Origin: Rhizobium sp. AC27/96
GTDB taxonomy: Bacteria > Pseudomonadota > Alphaproteobacteria > Rhizobiales > Rhizobiaceae
Length of the DNA: 64,000 nt
Direction of reading: 5' to 3'
Assembly (NCBI RefSeq): GCF_001692325.1
Contig: NZ_LXKN01000018.1
Coordinates: 310,001 to 374,000 of the forward strand
How positions within the stretch are numbered: position 1 is the stretch's first letter; each line of letters starts with the position of its first letter. Shown here one piece after another: positions 17,861 through 26,613 of the stretch. The position numbers and the translations under genes were made by a program. The notes under the pieces were generated by a model. That model did no database searches. It saw only the letters and a list, made by a program, of their open reading frames with translations, and was not told where the DNA came from.

Positions 17861-17940
17861 AGATTCCGACAGCGCCGACCTGGCGGTCGGTGGTCTGATG
17901 ATCCTGCCCTGATTGAGGGATTTTCGAAAAGGATCAAGCC

Positions 17941-18102
17941 ATGAAGAAAACCACATGTGCCGCCTGCGACTGCGAACTCGGTACCGATGTCATCAAGGTC
18001 AACCTCGGAGGCAAGTCCGTCGAGGTCTGCTGTGAGGAATGTGCAACGGCATTGAGGGAGGCCGATCAGTCGACTTCGGCGTCTTCGCTCGGCAAGGAAT
18101 AA
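17941..18102 (+). CDS. Small Cys-rich putative metal-binding protein, 53 aa
   Basis: An AAGGA ribosome site precedes the ATG by eight bases. The protein has two cysteine clusters, TTCAACDCEL and VEVCCEECATAL, spaced like a minimal treble-clef or YHS/TRASH-type metal site (CxxCxC ... CCxxC), and a Ser-rich tail ending LGKE. No signal peptide, so cytoplasmic. It directly follows the AraC gene, and a strong hairpin at 18118-18154 lies 15 bases after its stop. Metal delivery or sensing is inferred from the cysteine pattern only. Confidence 0.7.
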   Translation: MKKTTCAACDCELGTDVIKVNLGGKSVEVCCEECATALREADQSTSASSLGKE

Positions 18103-18117
18103 AGACCCGAGTCGCCT

Positions 18118-18154
18118 GCCAATGAAGCCGGGCCCGGAACTCGGCTTCATTGGC
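18118..18154 (+). terminator. Strong hairpin after the Cys-rich mini-gene (possible terminator)
   Basis: GCCAATGAAGCCG (18118-18130) is perfectly complementary to CGGCTTCATTGGC (18142-18154), a 13-bp stem with an 11-base loop. It begins 15 bases past the stop codon, in terminator position, but no T run follows. It may protect the 3' end of the mRNA or act with Rho. Confidence 0.5.
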
Positions 18155-18308
18155 GGAAAGTTGTAATGAATTGTTGCCTCGGGCTTCATAGCAAACTTCG
18201 TTCGCAACATTCCCCCGTCAGGACATATTCGGAAATATCGAGAACTATTGCGTTCATACGATCTCGTTAGCCTTGGCGTTAGTAATCGCAACAAAGGCAA
18301 TACTGATC

Positions 18309-18950
18309 ATGAAGCAACGATATATCATCGCAACCTTGCTAGTGACAGCGATCGGCGGCATGACTGCTTCGGCTCTCGCCGCCGAACCGACTGCCACATC
18401 AGACGCGCAAAACCCCGCTCTCGCGGAAGCGGCACAGCCCGCACAGGATCACGCGCCGCCGGCCGGTTGGCCCTGGCCCGGCCCGCACATGCATCCGCCA
18501 ATGATGGCCTTTGGCGAAGGTGGCCCCATGCCTCCCTTCGGACCTCCCGGCGGCTTCCCCCATGGCCCGAATCCCGCGCTGGAACTCGCCGGCAAGCTTT
18601 CGGCCATGGAAACGCTGATCGGCATTCGCAGCACCCAGCTTGACGCCTGGAGGGACTACACCAACGCACTGACGGATCTGCTGGCCTTTCCAAAGCATTG
18701 GCAGCCGGGTCAGCCAGAGACGGGTGACGACGCCGCGTCACAGCCCGCGCAGGGTGCCAACAATCAGGCCGATGGTTCGAAGGAATTCTTTGGCGAGCGG
18801 ATAGCCGATCGCGTGCTGGATCGCGCCGCCAAGGCGACTGTCCTCAAGGATAAGGCCGCTGCGCTGCGTAATGTTTTGACTGCCGATCAAGTGGCCAAAC
18901 TCGAGGACGCCGAGCGCTCGCTCGTTCCGGGTCCCCACATGTTCCGCTGA
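18309..18950 (+). CDS. Periplasmic Spy/CpxP-like (LTxxQ) protein with His/Met/Pro-rich segment
   Basis: This 213-aa exported protein has signal peptide MKQRYIIATLLVTAIGGMTA with likely cleavage after ALAA near residue 25. Residues ~50-95 form a Pro/Gly/His/Met-rich stretch including PHMHPPMM, suggestive of metal binding. The C-terminal half is helical (MRETLIGIRSTQLDAW-like region near residue 105) and ends with VLTADQVAKLEDAE, the LTxxQ signature of Spy/CpxP-type envelope-stress chaperones. An EnvZ/OmpR-like pair lies downstream on the other strand, a natural candidate controller. Function is inferred from family resemblance. Confidence 0.75.
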   Translation: MKQRYIIATLLVTAIGGMTASALAAEPTATSDAQNPALAEAAQPAQDHAPPAGWPWPGPHMHPPMMAFGEGGPMPPFGPPGGFPHGPNPALELAGKLSAMETLIGIRSTQLDAWRDYTNALTDLLAFPKHWQPGQPETGDDAASQPAQGANNQADGSKEFFGERIADRVLDRAAKATVLKDKAAALRNVLTADQVAKLEDAERSLVPGPHMFR

Positions 18951-19056
18951 TCCAGCCACACGGACGGAACACGCCTTCCTCTCCGCATCCGGCCGATTGA
19001 GTTTCCCCCCGGACGCCCTCATCGGCTGGACAGAGCGGCCCATCAAAGGGCCGAAA

Positions 19057-19090
19057 GGCTCGGGAGCACCCCGCCCGGTGCTCCCGAGCC
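19057..19090 (+). terminator. Very stable 14-bp hairpin downstream of the Spy-like gene
   Basis: GGCTCGGGAGCACC (19057-19070) pairs perfectly with GGTGCTCCCGAGCC (19077-19090) over a six-base loop, about 105 bases after the Spy-like stop codon. There is no T tract, so it could be a Rho-type 3' stabiliser or a REP-like element rather than an intrinsic terminator. Confidence 0.5.
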
Positions 19091-19356
19091 TGTGCCATTG
19101 GCGCAACATCCGCCGTGCCCGAACGCCAGTCAGGACCGACGGTCCTATCCCGCCCCGTGAGGTGACGCATTGGCGACCTCATCAATAAAATTCTCTACTG
19201 GTGATCATTGGGTTGTCGCTGACAGCACCGGCCGATACCAGCTCCGGTCCGCATCGGACCATGTCGAGCTTGCCAAACCCGCAACGCCTTGATCCAATCA
19301 AGGCACTCTCCGGACAACAATTTTTCAGGGAATTTCTGTCCCGCTTCAAGGGTAAT

Positions 19357-19398
19357 CCGGCTTCGCCAGTCGTGTTGGGGGCGTCATGGCGAAGCCGG
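19357..19398. repeat. 12-bp inverted repeat
   Basis: CCGGCTTCGCCA (19357-19368) and TGGCGAAGCCGG (19387-19398) are perfect inverted arms separated by 18 bases. It lies in the non-coding gap before the two-component genes, with a smaller inverted repeat GCCTTGAT/ATCAAGGC at 19286-19304 nearby. Role unknown; it could be a mobile-element scar or a folded RNA. Confidence 0.5.
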
Positions 19399-19715
19399 GT
19401 ATGCGGGGCGATCAAAGCCTGCTCGAGCACAGCATCCGATCGACTGCAATTCTACATTAGTTGGCTGGCCGAGCATTTCCGAACGTTGCTGAAAAGAGGC
19501 ATTTTAGCGAAATTTAGTGTCTCGGCTTTTCTATCTCGCTGTTATTATTTGATAAGTTTTGAGAACTTAACGCAGTACTACCATCTATTGAAACTTTCGA
19601 AAATTCTATGCAAGTAAATCCTGCTTTGATACAAAGTTCCAGTGAAAAATCTGAGGATGTTTCGCTTTTTCATCTGGAATGGCCGAGCTGATTCTCCCCT
19701 CGGCTCAAATTGAGC

Positions 19716-20981
19716 CTAGCTCGCGGATTTGCAGTCGGCACTCTTGAACGATACAACCTGTTCCAGACCCGTGGGCTGCCGGTTGCGCACGACGATCTCC
19801 CCCCCGAAGCGGGTGACGATTTCACGCGCGATGGCCATGCCGAGACCGGCGCCGGGAAAGGATTTTTGCCTGGCGATGTCGATCCGGAAAAATGGCTCGA
19901 ACACCTGATTGAGCCGCTCCTCGGGTATGCCCGGGCCAGTGTCGATGATCCTCACCACCGCCCTGTTGCCAAGATGCGTGACCGTCACCGTCGCCGATTG
20001 GCCGTGCGTCGCACTGTTTATCAGCAGATTGCGCAGCGCCCGCGTGACGGCCAACGGCCCGGCACTGATCGTGGTCGGCTCCAGCTCGCCGCTGCTGACA
20101 TTCATATCGATTGCCTTTAGCTCGCCAACGATGTCGCTGACAATTGCATCGAGCCTGACCTGCTCCAGGCTGTCGTTGGAAATCTCCTCGCGCACCAGCC
20201 TGATGGCGCTGTCGGCAATCCTGTCGAGCTCCTCGAGGTCGGCGAGCCATTTCTGCCGCTCTTCGTCGTCCTTGATGAACTCGGCGCGCAAGCGCATGCG
20301 CGTCATGGGCGTCCTGAGATCGTGCCCCGCGGCGGCGACAAGCCGCATGCGGCTTTCGGTGGCGGCCTTCACCCTGGCCGAGAGGCCGTTCAGCGCTTGG
20401 GCGGTAACGCGGATTTCTCCGGGGCCGCTTTCCGGTATGTGCGGCAGTGTGCCGTCAGGATTGATGGCCGCCACAGCCTCTTCCAGCAGACGAAGCGGCT
20501 TCATGATTTTCGATGCCGCAAAAATGGAAACAAGGACGCTGCCGATGATGATCAGGCCCAGCCATCCCACCAGTATTTTCCAACCTCCCGGCGGCGGCCC
20601 GTGTTGTGGCATCGGCGTGATGAGCCATGTGCCATCTGAGAGCTTCAGCGAAACAATCATCTCCCCTGCCGATTGGTGAGATATGATCGCCTCGCGCATG
20701 CCGGAAATCCGGAACAGCGCCTCCATGAGGAAACGGGATAGTTCCTCATCCCGCGGGCCGTCGGCAGGCACCGGAGCGAAAATCAACCCGGCGGAAGCCG
20801 CCGTTGCTTTGTCTTTCTCGGCAAAGGTCGCCATAATGGCGAGCTGACGGGCCATCGGCTCGATCATCATGTTGGGTCGGGGACCGCGCATCACGAGGCT
20901 TGCCACGAATGATGAGGAGATGACGACCAAGACGATGGCTGTCAGCAAGAGCAACGCCAGACGCGCGCCCAACGACCTCAT
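19716..20981 (-). CDS. Sensor histidine kinase, EnvZ-like
   Basis: This 421-aa membrane kinase has a first membrane span at residues ~7-28, a periplasmic sensor of ~110 residues, a second span at ~138-157, HAMP (~158-210), a dimerisation box with phospho-acceptor His220 (AAAGHDLRTPMTRMRLRAE, EnvZ-like) and an HATPase domain with IDTGPGIPEERLNQVFEPF and GAGLGMAIAREIV. It overlaps the response regulator gene by four bases. The periplasmic part contains several Pro/Met residues but no recognisable ligand fold. Proximity to the Spy-like gene suggests envelope stress, an inference. Confidence 0.9.
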   Translation of the reverse strand: MRSLGARLALLLLTAIVLVVISSSFVASLVMRGPRPNMMIEPMARQLAIMATFAEKDKATAASAGLIFAPVPADGPRDEELSRFLMEALFRISGMREAIISHQSAGEMIVSLKLSDGTWLITPMPQHGPPPGGWKILVGWLGLIIIGSVLVSIFAASKIMKPLRLLEEAVAAINPDGTLPHIPESGPGEIRVTAQALNGLSARVKAATESRMRLVAAAGHDLRTPMTRMRLRAEFIKDDEERQKWLADLEELDRIADSAIRLVREEISNDSLEQVRLDAIVSDIVGELKAIDMNVSSGELEPTTISAGPLAVTRALRNLLINSATHGQSATVTVTHLGNRAVVRIIDTGPGIPEERLNQVFEPFFRIDIARQKSFPGAGLGMAIAREIVTRFGGEIVVRNRQPTGLEQVVSFKSADCKSAS

Positions 20982-21718
20982 GAATCACCCTTGACCGCCA
21001 CGACCGGCACGACAAGCTGATAGCCGCCATTGCGGATCGTCCTGAAGATCGGTTCGTCGGCTGTCTCGCCAAGCTTGCGGCGCAGCCGGCTCATCAGAAC
21101 ATCGATCGAGCGATCGGCGGGGTCGCGATCGCGGCCCTGGGTCAAATCGAGCAGTTGGTCGCGCGACAGCAACCGGCCAGCGCGTTCCAGAAATGCTTTC
21201 AGCAGATCGAATTCGGCTCCGGTCAGCGAGATCGCCTCGCCATTATCCCTGGTGACCCGGCGAAGCTGCGGATCGAGCATCATGTCGCCAAACTGAAACC
21301 GTCTTTGTTCGGGTTCGACCGAAAGATCTTCATGAGTACGACGCAGGACGGCGCGGATGCGGGCCGCCAGCTCGCGCGGATTGAACGGCTTGCCGAGATA
21401 GTCGTCCGCGCCGATCTCGAGCCCGAGAATTCGATCTATGTCCTCCTTGAGGGCAGTCAGCAGAATGACCGGCACCCGTGGACGCCGGTTTCGCAGGTCA
21501 CGGCAAAGATCGAGGCCCGATCCGTCGGGAAGCATCACGTCGAGGACAATAAGGTCGGGAGGGCGACGGTTGAGCGCATCGTTGCATCCGCGGAGATCGC
21601 CTGCCGTGGAGACGCGAAAACCCTGCTCCTCTAGATAGCGGCTGAGGAGTGAGCGAATCTCGTGATCGTCGTCGACTATCAGGACATCCGGCGCGGCGGT
21701 CGCATTCATAGGCTTCAT
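20978..21718 (-). CDS. OmpR-family response regulator
   Basis: This protein of about 246 aa has a receiver domain with the acidic pair VDDDHE (residues ~16-20), phospho-acceptor Asp60 (LIVLDVMLPDGSG) and Lys in LGKPFNPREL, then an OmpR/PhoB winged helix (~150-240, ending TIRNGGYQLVVPVV). The start is uncertain between 21718 (MKPMNAT, GGGA upstream) and 21709; a longer frame reaches 21751. First gene of the two-component operon; its promoter must lie in 21719-21957. Confidence 0.9.
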   Translation of the reverse strand: MKPMNATAAPDVLIVDDDHEIRSLLSRYLEEQGFRVSTAGDLRGCNDALNRRPPDLIVLDVMLPDGSGLDLCRDLRNRRPRVPVILLTALKEDIDRILGLEIGADDYLGKPFNPRELAARIRAVLRRTHEDLSVEPEQRRFQFGDMMLDPQLRRVTRDNGEAISLTGAEFDLLKAFLERAGRLLSRDQLLDLTQGRDRDPADRSIDVLMSRLRRKLGETADEPIFRTIRNGGYQLVVPVVAVKGDS

Positions 21719-21957
21719 TCCATTTTTCCCAACCGTTATACGAGTTATCAACCTGCTGAAAAGGAGGGTTTTGCGGCACTAATACGGAAAATCCGCCACG
21801 GGAAACCTTGGTTTACAAAATTCCCGGCGCCGGAAACGTTCAGCAATACAATAATGTCATCAGGCAAAGTAGAGCGCGGCCAGTGAGGCGAGAAAATGCG
21901 GGAAGTCGCCCGGTATCCGGTACCCTTAAAGCGACGATATAAGGGGTGTCGCTTATG

Positions 21958-23013
21958 CTATGCGGCCCGGAGCCATTCGATGCTCCAGGCGGAGAGCCGC
22001 CCTTCGATAGCCCCGCTATCCATCATCAGCCGAATTTCGATCGGCGTACGTGGATCGAGCACTTCAACCGGAACCGCCGTCTCGAAAGGGCCGGTGCCTT
22101 GCGGGCAGACGCGCAGCTTTCCCAGCAGTTCCTTGGCGTGGATCTCAAGGGTGAAGATCTGGCCGTGGCAATCTTCCTCCACTTCGAAGAAGAATTTGGC
22201 ATCCCAGCGGCCGGGAGGCAGATGAAGATAGGGGCCATAGATGAGGCAGCGAGCGCCGCCAGTCAGGTCGAGGCTACTATCGAGACCTTCTCCCAATCTG
22301 TCGCCCGCCAGAAATGTTTCACGAGGCCAGAAGATGGAGGGAATCGCAGCCTCGGAGTGACCGAACTGCAGTGGCCGAAGAACCTTGCCCGCGAGCTCAC
22401 GCAATGATTCGCTAAGCTCCGGCACTTCCTCTTTTGGTGTCAGATACCCCACGATAACCGCCGCCGCCGCTTCCTCCAGCTTCGGTACGCCCGTGCCGGA
22501 GGCGGCCTCCGGAGAACCCATGCCGACATGCCGCAGCGCGCTGGAAATCTGCTCGAAGGTAAGCTCGGTGCTGAAATGTTCGTCTATCTTCTTCAGCAGC
22601 AGATCAATGCTGCTGCGCTGGCCTATGTCATTGCGCCGCAAGACGAGCCCGGCCGACGCGCTTGCCAGCGGTTCCAGGCAGGCGAGACTGGCCGAAACGG
22701 CCCTGACCAGCCCGAAGTCGCGCTGGTCGGTCGCCCTTGCCAGATAGGAGACTGCATCGATCGGATCTTCGAGACACAACAGAAAAGGCACGTTAATCCT
22801 GACAATCAGCTCCGATAGCCTGGCCTCGGGAAATTGCGAGACCAGCACGGCATGCGTGCCGGACCGGCTCTGGACATGCTGCTTTAGGTCCTCGATCGTA
22901 TCCGTCGTGATGATCGTGTATTCCCCAAAAGCTTCACGCGCCAATGCATGGACGGCAGCGACGCCCCAGGAAGACATGACGCCCGGCATGCCGAAAGCAA
23001 AGAGGATGGTCAT
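21958..23013 (-). CDS. Hypothetical protein of the polysaccharide region, 351 aa
   Basis: No signal peptide or membrane span is seen. Residues ~1-120 (MTILFAFGMPGVMSSWGVAA, TIEDLKQHVQ, FLLCLEDPIDAVSYLARAT) look like an alpha/beta domain reminiscent of sulfotransferase or GT-type N-termini. Residues ~250-350 form a beta-rich module (CLIYGPYLHLPPGRWDAKFFF, TFLAGDR) resembling a carbohydrate-associated jelly-roll. It is the last gene of a leftward group with a glycosyltransferase (18 bases upstream) and an FkbM methyltransferase, which suggests a role in polysaccharide assembly or its length control. I do not recognise the family. Confidence 0.75.
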   Translation of the reverse strand: MTILFAFGMPGVMSSWGVAAVHALAREAFGEYTIITTDTIEDLKQHVQSRSGTHAVLVSQFPEARLSELIVRINVPFLLCLEDPIDAVSYLARATDQRDFGLVRAVSASLACLEPLASASAGLVLRRNDIGQRSSIDLLLKKIDEHFSTELTFEQISSALRHVGMGSPEAASGTGVPKLEEAAAAVIVGYLTPKEEVPELSESLRELAGKVLRPLQFGHSEAAIPSIFWPRETFLAGDRLGEGLDSSLDLTGGARCLIYGPYLHLPPGRWDAKFFFEVEEDCHGQIFTLEIHAKELLGKLRVCPQGTGPFETAVPVEVLDPRTPIEIRLMMDSGAIEGRLSAWSIEWLRAA

Positions 23014-23031
23014 TGTTGAACCCTCCCATTC

Positions 23032-24357
23032 CTATCCGTTGAGGAGAGTATCATAAAGCGTACTCACCTTCTGCTGATATCGTTCCGTCGAGAAACGCGC
23101 TGCCTGCTTCGGTCCGGCCTTGGCGTAGGCGTCGCATAGTGCATCGTCCTGATCGAGGCTGGTGATCGCCTTGCGCATGTCCTCGGTGTTGTAGGGGTCG
23201 ACGAGCAATGCAGACCTTCCAGCGATTTCGGGGATGGATCCCTCGGTCGAGCTCAGGACCGGCGTCCCCAATTGCATGGATTCGAGAACCGGCAGGCCGA
23301 ACCCCTCGTAAAGCGAGGGGAAAAGCACCGCTCGTGCGCCGCGTATCAAGCTGATCAGCAGCGGATAGGATACGAAATCGAAACGCTGGATCTGCCGCTG
23401 TGGGACGATCCTATCTTCGGAACGCACGTAGAAGCGGAAGCGATCGTCATCGATCAATTCCTTCGTCTCCGCGCCTTTCCAGCCCGGCGCGCCAACGATG
23501 ATCAGTGGCTTTGTCGTCTTTGCCGCGAGATAGGCCTCGATCAGCCGGGAGATGTTCTTTTTCGGCTCGAAGGCGCCGAAGAATAGGAAATATCCCTTCC
23601 AATCGAGGTGAAAGATGCCGGCAATCTCATCGGCGACGACATCCTCCGTCTTTTCCCGCAGCGACTCGGGCACATGGACGGCCTGATAGGTGTTGGTAAT
23701 GCGGGATTCGTCGACGCCAAGCACATTGATGATATCGGCCCGCGAGGTATCGGAGACCGTGACGATGTGGTCGGCGCGCTTCACCAGCGCCTTCAGCATC
23801 CTGTAATGATAGCGCTTGTCGTCCTCGGTCAGATAGGGCAAGCGCAACGGAACCAGGTCGTGGATCGTGTAGACGTTCAGAGCCCTCTTCGCCACGAGCG
23901 GCAGAGGATAGGTGCAGTGCAGGAGGTCGGGCTGCGCGTCGAACTTCATGGACAGGCTGTTGCCGTACCGTTTGAAATGATGGCGTGCGAGCTGGAACAC
24001 ATCGTTCGACGCATAGACCATGCCGGAATCGCCGAACTGCGACTGAACCGATTTCAGAATGACAGTCCCGCTGAATGTTATCGGAACAGGCTTCACTCCG
24101 AATGGGGCGCCGATCTGCCGGCGCAGCCAGCGGCGAGCGATAAAGGCGGCTCCAGGCTTTCGGTTGCTGGTATCATCGAACAACACCACTTCCCGCAGGA
24201 TGGGATCCTTTGGAACCTTTCCTGCCAGTCCATGGACGACCCCGGTCTGATATCCGAGCGAATGGGCAGCCGACATCAGCCCCCTGGTATAGGTGGCGAC
24301 ACCGGTTCCCTTGCTCAGTGAAAGATTGAGACCGTCATAAAGGATCGTCTTGCTCAC
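23032..24357 (-). CDS. Glycosyltransferase family 4 (group 1) protein
   Basis: This 441-aa GT-B glycosyltransferase has the N-terminal acceptor domain with DGLNLSLSKGTGVATYTRGL and YTIHDLVPLRLPYL, and the C-terminal nucleotide-sugar domain with FGAFEPKKNISRLIEAYL and the E-x7-E motif in PSLYEGFGLPVLESMQLG. It probably adds one sugar of the capsule or EPS repeat in the cytoplasm. It sits 34 bases after the FkbM gene and 18 bases before the 351-aa unknown, so all three are likely cotranscribed. Confidence 0.88.
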   Translation of the reverse strand: MSKTILYDGLNLSLSKGTGVATYTRGLMSAAHSLGYQTGVVHGLAGKVPKDPILREVVLFDDTSNRKPGAAFIARRWLRRQIGAPFGVKPVPITFSGTVILKSVQSQFGDSGMVYASNDVFQLARHHFKRYGNSLSMKFDAQPDLLHCTYPLPLVAKRALNVYTIHDLVPLRLPYLTEDDKRYHYRMLKALVKRADHIVTVSDTSRADIINVLGVDESRITNTYQAVHVPESLREKTEDVVADEIAGIFHLDWKGYFLFFGAFEPKKNISRLIEAYLAAKTTKPLIIVGAPGWKGAETKELIDDDRFRFYVRSEDRIVPQRQIQRFDFVSYPLLISLIRGARAVLFPSLYEGFGLPVLESMQLGTPVLSSTEGSIPEIAGRSALLVDPYNTEDMRKAITSLDQDDALCDAYAKAGPKQAARFSTERYQQKVSTLYDTLLNG

Positions 24358-24391
24358 ACTTGGCCCTCCTCTGTTTCAGCCGTCGCCGGTC

Positions 24392-25255
24392 TCACGCCGG
24401 CTTGTTGGGGGAGAGAACAAGCAGGGAATCATCGCTTGCGTATTTCGACAGCAGGTCCTCGCGCGCAACCGGCACGGCCTCACCACTGAAATCGAGGCGC
24501 CGTATCGAGCCGTAAATGGCGGCAAGCCGATCAAGAAAGCCGCCGGGGTCGCTGTAGCGTACCGGATTGAATTCGACGACGATCATCGGCCGATGACGGC
24601 TTATGGTTTCGTTCATCCCTTCGAAAATGAATTCCTCGGCCCCTTCCGCGTCGATCTTGATGAAATCGACACGCTCGCACGATCCGCACAGCCGATCGAG
24701 TGTCGTGACCGGAACCCTGATGAGCTTGCCGTGCTCGATGTGGGGGACAAAGCCCTCCAGAACGATCTGCGCGTTCTTCGGCTCATTGTGGGGGACGTAG
24801 AGAGGCGCATCGCCCGAGGCGATCTTGCCGAGAGCCAGACCTTCGATGCGTGTGCGCCCTATCATCCCGTTCAGCTCGGTGCTGCGACGCAGGAAATCCG
24901 CAGCATGGGGATTGGGCTCGACGGCGACCACCTGGCCCTTGGCGCCGACGAGCTCGGCCAGAAGCACGGAATAATAGCCAAAGTTCGCGCCGACATCGAT
25001 GGCGGTCATGCCACGCTTCACATTGCGGGCGCAGAACAGTGTCAGCCAGATTTCCCAAAAACCATCGAGAAGGATGTGAGATCCAAAGCCTCTATCGCGG
25101 GTATCGACGTAAAGCTTGTAGCGTCCGAGCACGCGTACGAGGGCGGTATCGTTGCCGAGGTAGGCGCTGCTCACACGCTGCAGAATGGCAATCTCCGCCT
25201 GCTGCCGATCGAAAGCCATCAATTCGTGGAGGTGTAGCAGCGCGGACGTACTCAT
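24392..25255 (-). CDS. FkbM family methyltransferase
   Basis: This 287-aa SAM-dependent methyltransferase starts at 25255, where GAGGGGAATAGA gives a good ribosome site. SAM-binding motif I is AIDVGANFGYYSVLLAELVG (near residue 100), followed by VVAVEPNPHAADFLRR, and the later FIKIDAEGAEEFIFEGM is typical of FkbM proteins. They usually O-methylate sugars of surface glycans or natural products. A second FkbM protein is encoded at 34391. Part of the leftward polysaccharide group. Confidence 0.88.
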   Translation of the reverse strand: MSTSALLHLHELMAFDRQQAEIAILQRVSSAYLGNDTALVRVLGRYKLYVDTRDRGFGSHILLDGFWEIWLTLFCARNVKRGMTAIDVGANFGYYSVLLAELVGAKGQVVAVEPNPHAADFLRRSTELNGMIGRTRIEGLALGKIASGDAPLYVPHNEPKNAQIVLEGFVPHIEHGKLIRVPVTTLDRLCGSCERVDFIKIDAEGAEEFIFEGMNETISRHRPMIVVEFNPVRYSDPGGFLDRLAAIYGSIRRLDFSGEAVPVAREDLLSKYASDDSLLVLSPNKPA

Positions 25256-25383
25256 TCTATTCCCCTCAAACCAACCTGCGTTTAGTGCAGTCCGTAGGCC
25301 GGACAACATCGTGATGGCTCCCTCGATCTCTGCTACGTCATTTCCGCTTTCCGCGTCGGTGGCTTGCCGGCAAACCTATGCCA

Positions 25384-26556
25384 TCAGTTCGCCGTGGTTG
25401 CCGCTATGCCTACGGATGCCGCATTCAATGCTGTTCCGGTGAGGCCTTGGAAGAGACCCATGAATTTCTGGATATCGATCGACGAGGCGTTGGAAATGTA
25501 GATGATATCCCGTGGCTGGACCTCGAAGTTCTGCATCGTCAGGAGCGTCGAACCATTCTTCAAGTCGAAGCGGTATACGATCGGAACCATGCCGCCACGC
25601 CGAAGAAGCGGATTGTTGGGAGCGACGACACGGCGCGCCACTTCCTGCGGTTCGTAGCGGAAGAGGAAGACACCCGAGACATCTGCGCGAGTATCCTGCA
25701 GCCCTCCGGCACGGGCGACTGCATTGGCCATGCTGAGATGCTGCACACTGAAGGGCACCTCGCCATTCTGGCCGGACGCGCCGAGGATCGTATAGGTGTT
25801 CGGCGAGCGGACGACGGTGATCACGTCTTCCGGGCGCAATCTTATATTCTCGCGCGGGCTCTGAACGATCGCGGTGAATGGGAGATGCATCGTTCTTCCC
25901 TGCCTCGTCAGGTAGACGACGCTCTCGTTGACGCCCGCGCGCAATCCTCCCGCCGCAGCGATTGCATCAAGCACCCGATCGCCGGCCGGCGAAAGCGAAA
26001 CACGAGCGCCGCCGGCAACTTCGCCGGTGACGGTGACGGTATTCGCGACGCTTTGCTGCACGGTGACCAGCGCTTGAGGCTGAACGGCCTTTCCGGCAAG
26101 ACCGGAGACGACGGCACGCTCGACGGCGGCAGGGGTCTGGCCGGCAGCGGTTATGCGGCCCACATAGGGTATGCTGATCGTCCTGTCGGCATTTACCGTC
26201 TGCGGCGGGATCGTTACGGCGCTTCCCGTTGCCTGCTGTTGGCTGGAGACAGCGGAGGCCGTTCCAAACAGGCTGCCGGGAGGCGCCTCCCAGAGGCTCA
26301 CCGAAACGACGTCACCTACCGCAATCCGCAGCCCGGGATCTTTCCTGCCTTCGCCGAAATAGGCAGCCAGGCTTGGCTGCGGCCTTGCAGCAAAGTTGAT
26401 CATTACCGGGGATGTCACGTTGACCAATGCAAACGGCGGTACCGCGCGTCCCGCCGCCTCGTCCAGTATTCGGGAGGCCTTGGGTCCGGCCTCCGGTAGT
26501 GCACAGCCCGTAAGAACGCAGGCAAGAACAAATAGCAGTCCGAACTTCAATGGCAT
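25384..26556 (-). CDS. Polysaccharide export outer-membrane lipoprotein (KpsD/CtrA/Wza family)
   Basis: This 390-aa protein has a lipoprotein signal: MPLKFGLLFVLACVLTGC with the lipobox cysteine at residue 18. It carries a poly-export domain (residues ~75-175: GLRIAVGDVVSVSLWEAPPG, ISIPYVGRITAAGQTPAAVE) and SLBB-type modules (VTVTGEVAGGARVSLSPAGD; YTILGASGQNGEVPFSV). It should form the outer-membrane channel for the capsule made here, working with the KpsE/KpsM/KpsT-type proteins. The C-terminus is hydrophobic and would cross the outer membrane. Confidence 0.88.
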   Translation of the reverse strand: MPLKFGLLFVLACVLTGCALPEAGPKASRILDEAAGRAVPPFALVNVTSPVMINFAARPQPSLAAYFGEGRKDPGLRIAVGDVVSVSLWEAPPGSLFGTASAVSSQQQATGSAVTIPPQTVNADRTISIPYVGRITAAGQTPAAVERAVVSGLAGKAVQPQALVTVQQSVANTVTVTGEVAGGARVSLSPAGDRVLDAIAAAGGLRAGVNESVVYLTRQGRTMHLPFTAIVQSPRENIRLRPEDVITVVRSPNTYTILGASGQNGEVPFSVQHLSMANAVARAGGLQDTRADVSGVFLFRYEPQEVARRVVAPNNPLLRRGGMVPIVYRFDLKNGSTLLTMQNFEVQPRDIIYISNASSIDIQKFMGLFQGLTGTALNAASVGIAATTAN

Positions 26557-26613
26557 TGACTATCCTGAACGGCATGGAGGCGGTTATGACTGGGCTTCGA
26601 TGTGCTCAGCGCA

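Larger units (their letters stand above)
18951..19715. other. Non-coding stretch rich in inverted repeats
   Basis: This gap of ~765 bases has no convincing gene. It holds three perfect inverted repeats: a 14-bp stem at 19057-19090, an 8-bp stem at 19286-19304 and a 12-bp stem at 19357-19398. The last ~200 bases (19500-19700) turn AT-rich. Open frames across 19182-19617 on both strands have gene-like base composition but no recognisable family; decayed coding sequence or a mobile remnant is possible. Confidence 0.5.

Noticed and set aside
19182..19617. Overlapping frames on both strands resembling a decayed transposase region
   Set aside because: No DDE motif or terminal inverted repeats could be identified, so no mobile element is called.
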